Shown here: positions 63,790-64,000 of the stretch, one piece after another
Position numbering within the stretch: position 1 is the stretch's first letter
How the letters are laid out: every line of letters starts with the position of its first letter
Notes under the pieces: generated by a model
What the model saw: only the letters and a program-made list of their open reading frames with translations
Told to the model about the DNA's origin: nothing
The model's database searches: none
Assembly (NCBI RefSeq): GCF_963678635.1
Contig: NC_087062.1
Coordinates: forward strand, 36,048,052-36,112,051
Direction of reading: 5' to 3'
Length of the DNA: 64,000 nucleotides
From: Symsagittifera roscoffensis
Lineage: Eukaryota > Xenacoelomorpha > Acoela > Convolutidae
Position numbers and translations under genes: made by a program

Positions 63790-64000
63790 TTGTAGTTTGA
63801 TCGTGAGTCTAAATATGACAAGTACGGTTGTTTCTATAATAGTGAAAAGATGGGCTAAATTGCAGGTTAGAAATTATTCCAAACAAACTATTGAAAGTTA
63901 TAACGAAGTTTACTTACGTTTTGATGCAATTGATTGTAGCGATGATTCAAATTAGAATGATCCGCACAGGTCAATTTCGAACGTCATATAAACTGGTAAA
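63790..64000. other. Window end, nothing further identified
   Basis: If the preceding exon is real this is its upstream intron. A possible minus-strand acceptor (ATATTTAG) lies near 63,815. Confidence 0.3.

Overview
The window is AT-rich nuclear DNA from an animal, almost certainly an invertebrate. It has a ten-exon, intron-split transporter gene, several families of short inverted-repeat transposons, LTR retroelements, a Mutator-like DNA transposon and about 15 kb of satellite. Nothing in it looks bacterial. I cannot name the species from the sequence alone.

Layout. 1-2,340 is the 5' end of a minus-strand copy (copy 1) of a large LTR retroelement, cut by the window edge. 2,341-7,560 holds short inverted-repeat transposons and decayed repeat. 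7,815-22,925 is a satellite built from 30-bp modules, mostly grouped as 60- or 90-bp units, with kilobase-scale internal duplications. A 1.2-kb foldback-like element carrying its own 24-bp minisatellite (22,936-24,145) sits in the right edge of the satellite. 25,489-36,751 is a plus-strand SLC22-type (organic ion transporter, major facilitator) gene of ten recognisable exons and about 608 residues. One intron has a GC donor and the last exon has an apparent 1-nt deletion. Its introns carry a perfect 61-bp hairpin, an antisense defective LTR retroelement with its reverse transcriptase deleted, and several short repeats. 37,313-39,833 is a tandem duplication of an AT-rich inverted-repeat element studded with the palindrome ATTATAATCGATTATAAT. 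40,986-42,548 is a dead MULE transposon.

43,283-61,264 is the most interesting object: an 18-kb LTR retroelement (copy 2) with 410- and 414-bp LTRs flanked by a GATT target duplication. It carries gag, an aspartic protease, a Ty3/gypsy-type RT-RNase H-integrase and an envelope-like glycoprotein region. It also has unrecognised genes on both sides: three small genes between the 5' LTR and gag, and two downstream of env. Gag, pol and env of this copy are broken by stops and frameshifts. The first small gene and the two genes after env are intact. The small genes before gag recur in copy 1 with the same order and the same 20-nt overlap, so they are a real part of this element's genome.

The remainder (61,265-64,000) is repeat-rich AT DNA with one GC-rich candidate exon on the minus strand near 63,416-63,789. 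The 1-nt breaks in the transporter and in that exon both lie at G/C runs and may be sequence errors. The breaks in the retroelement are too many for that explanation.
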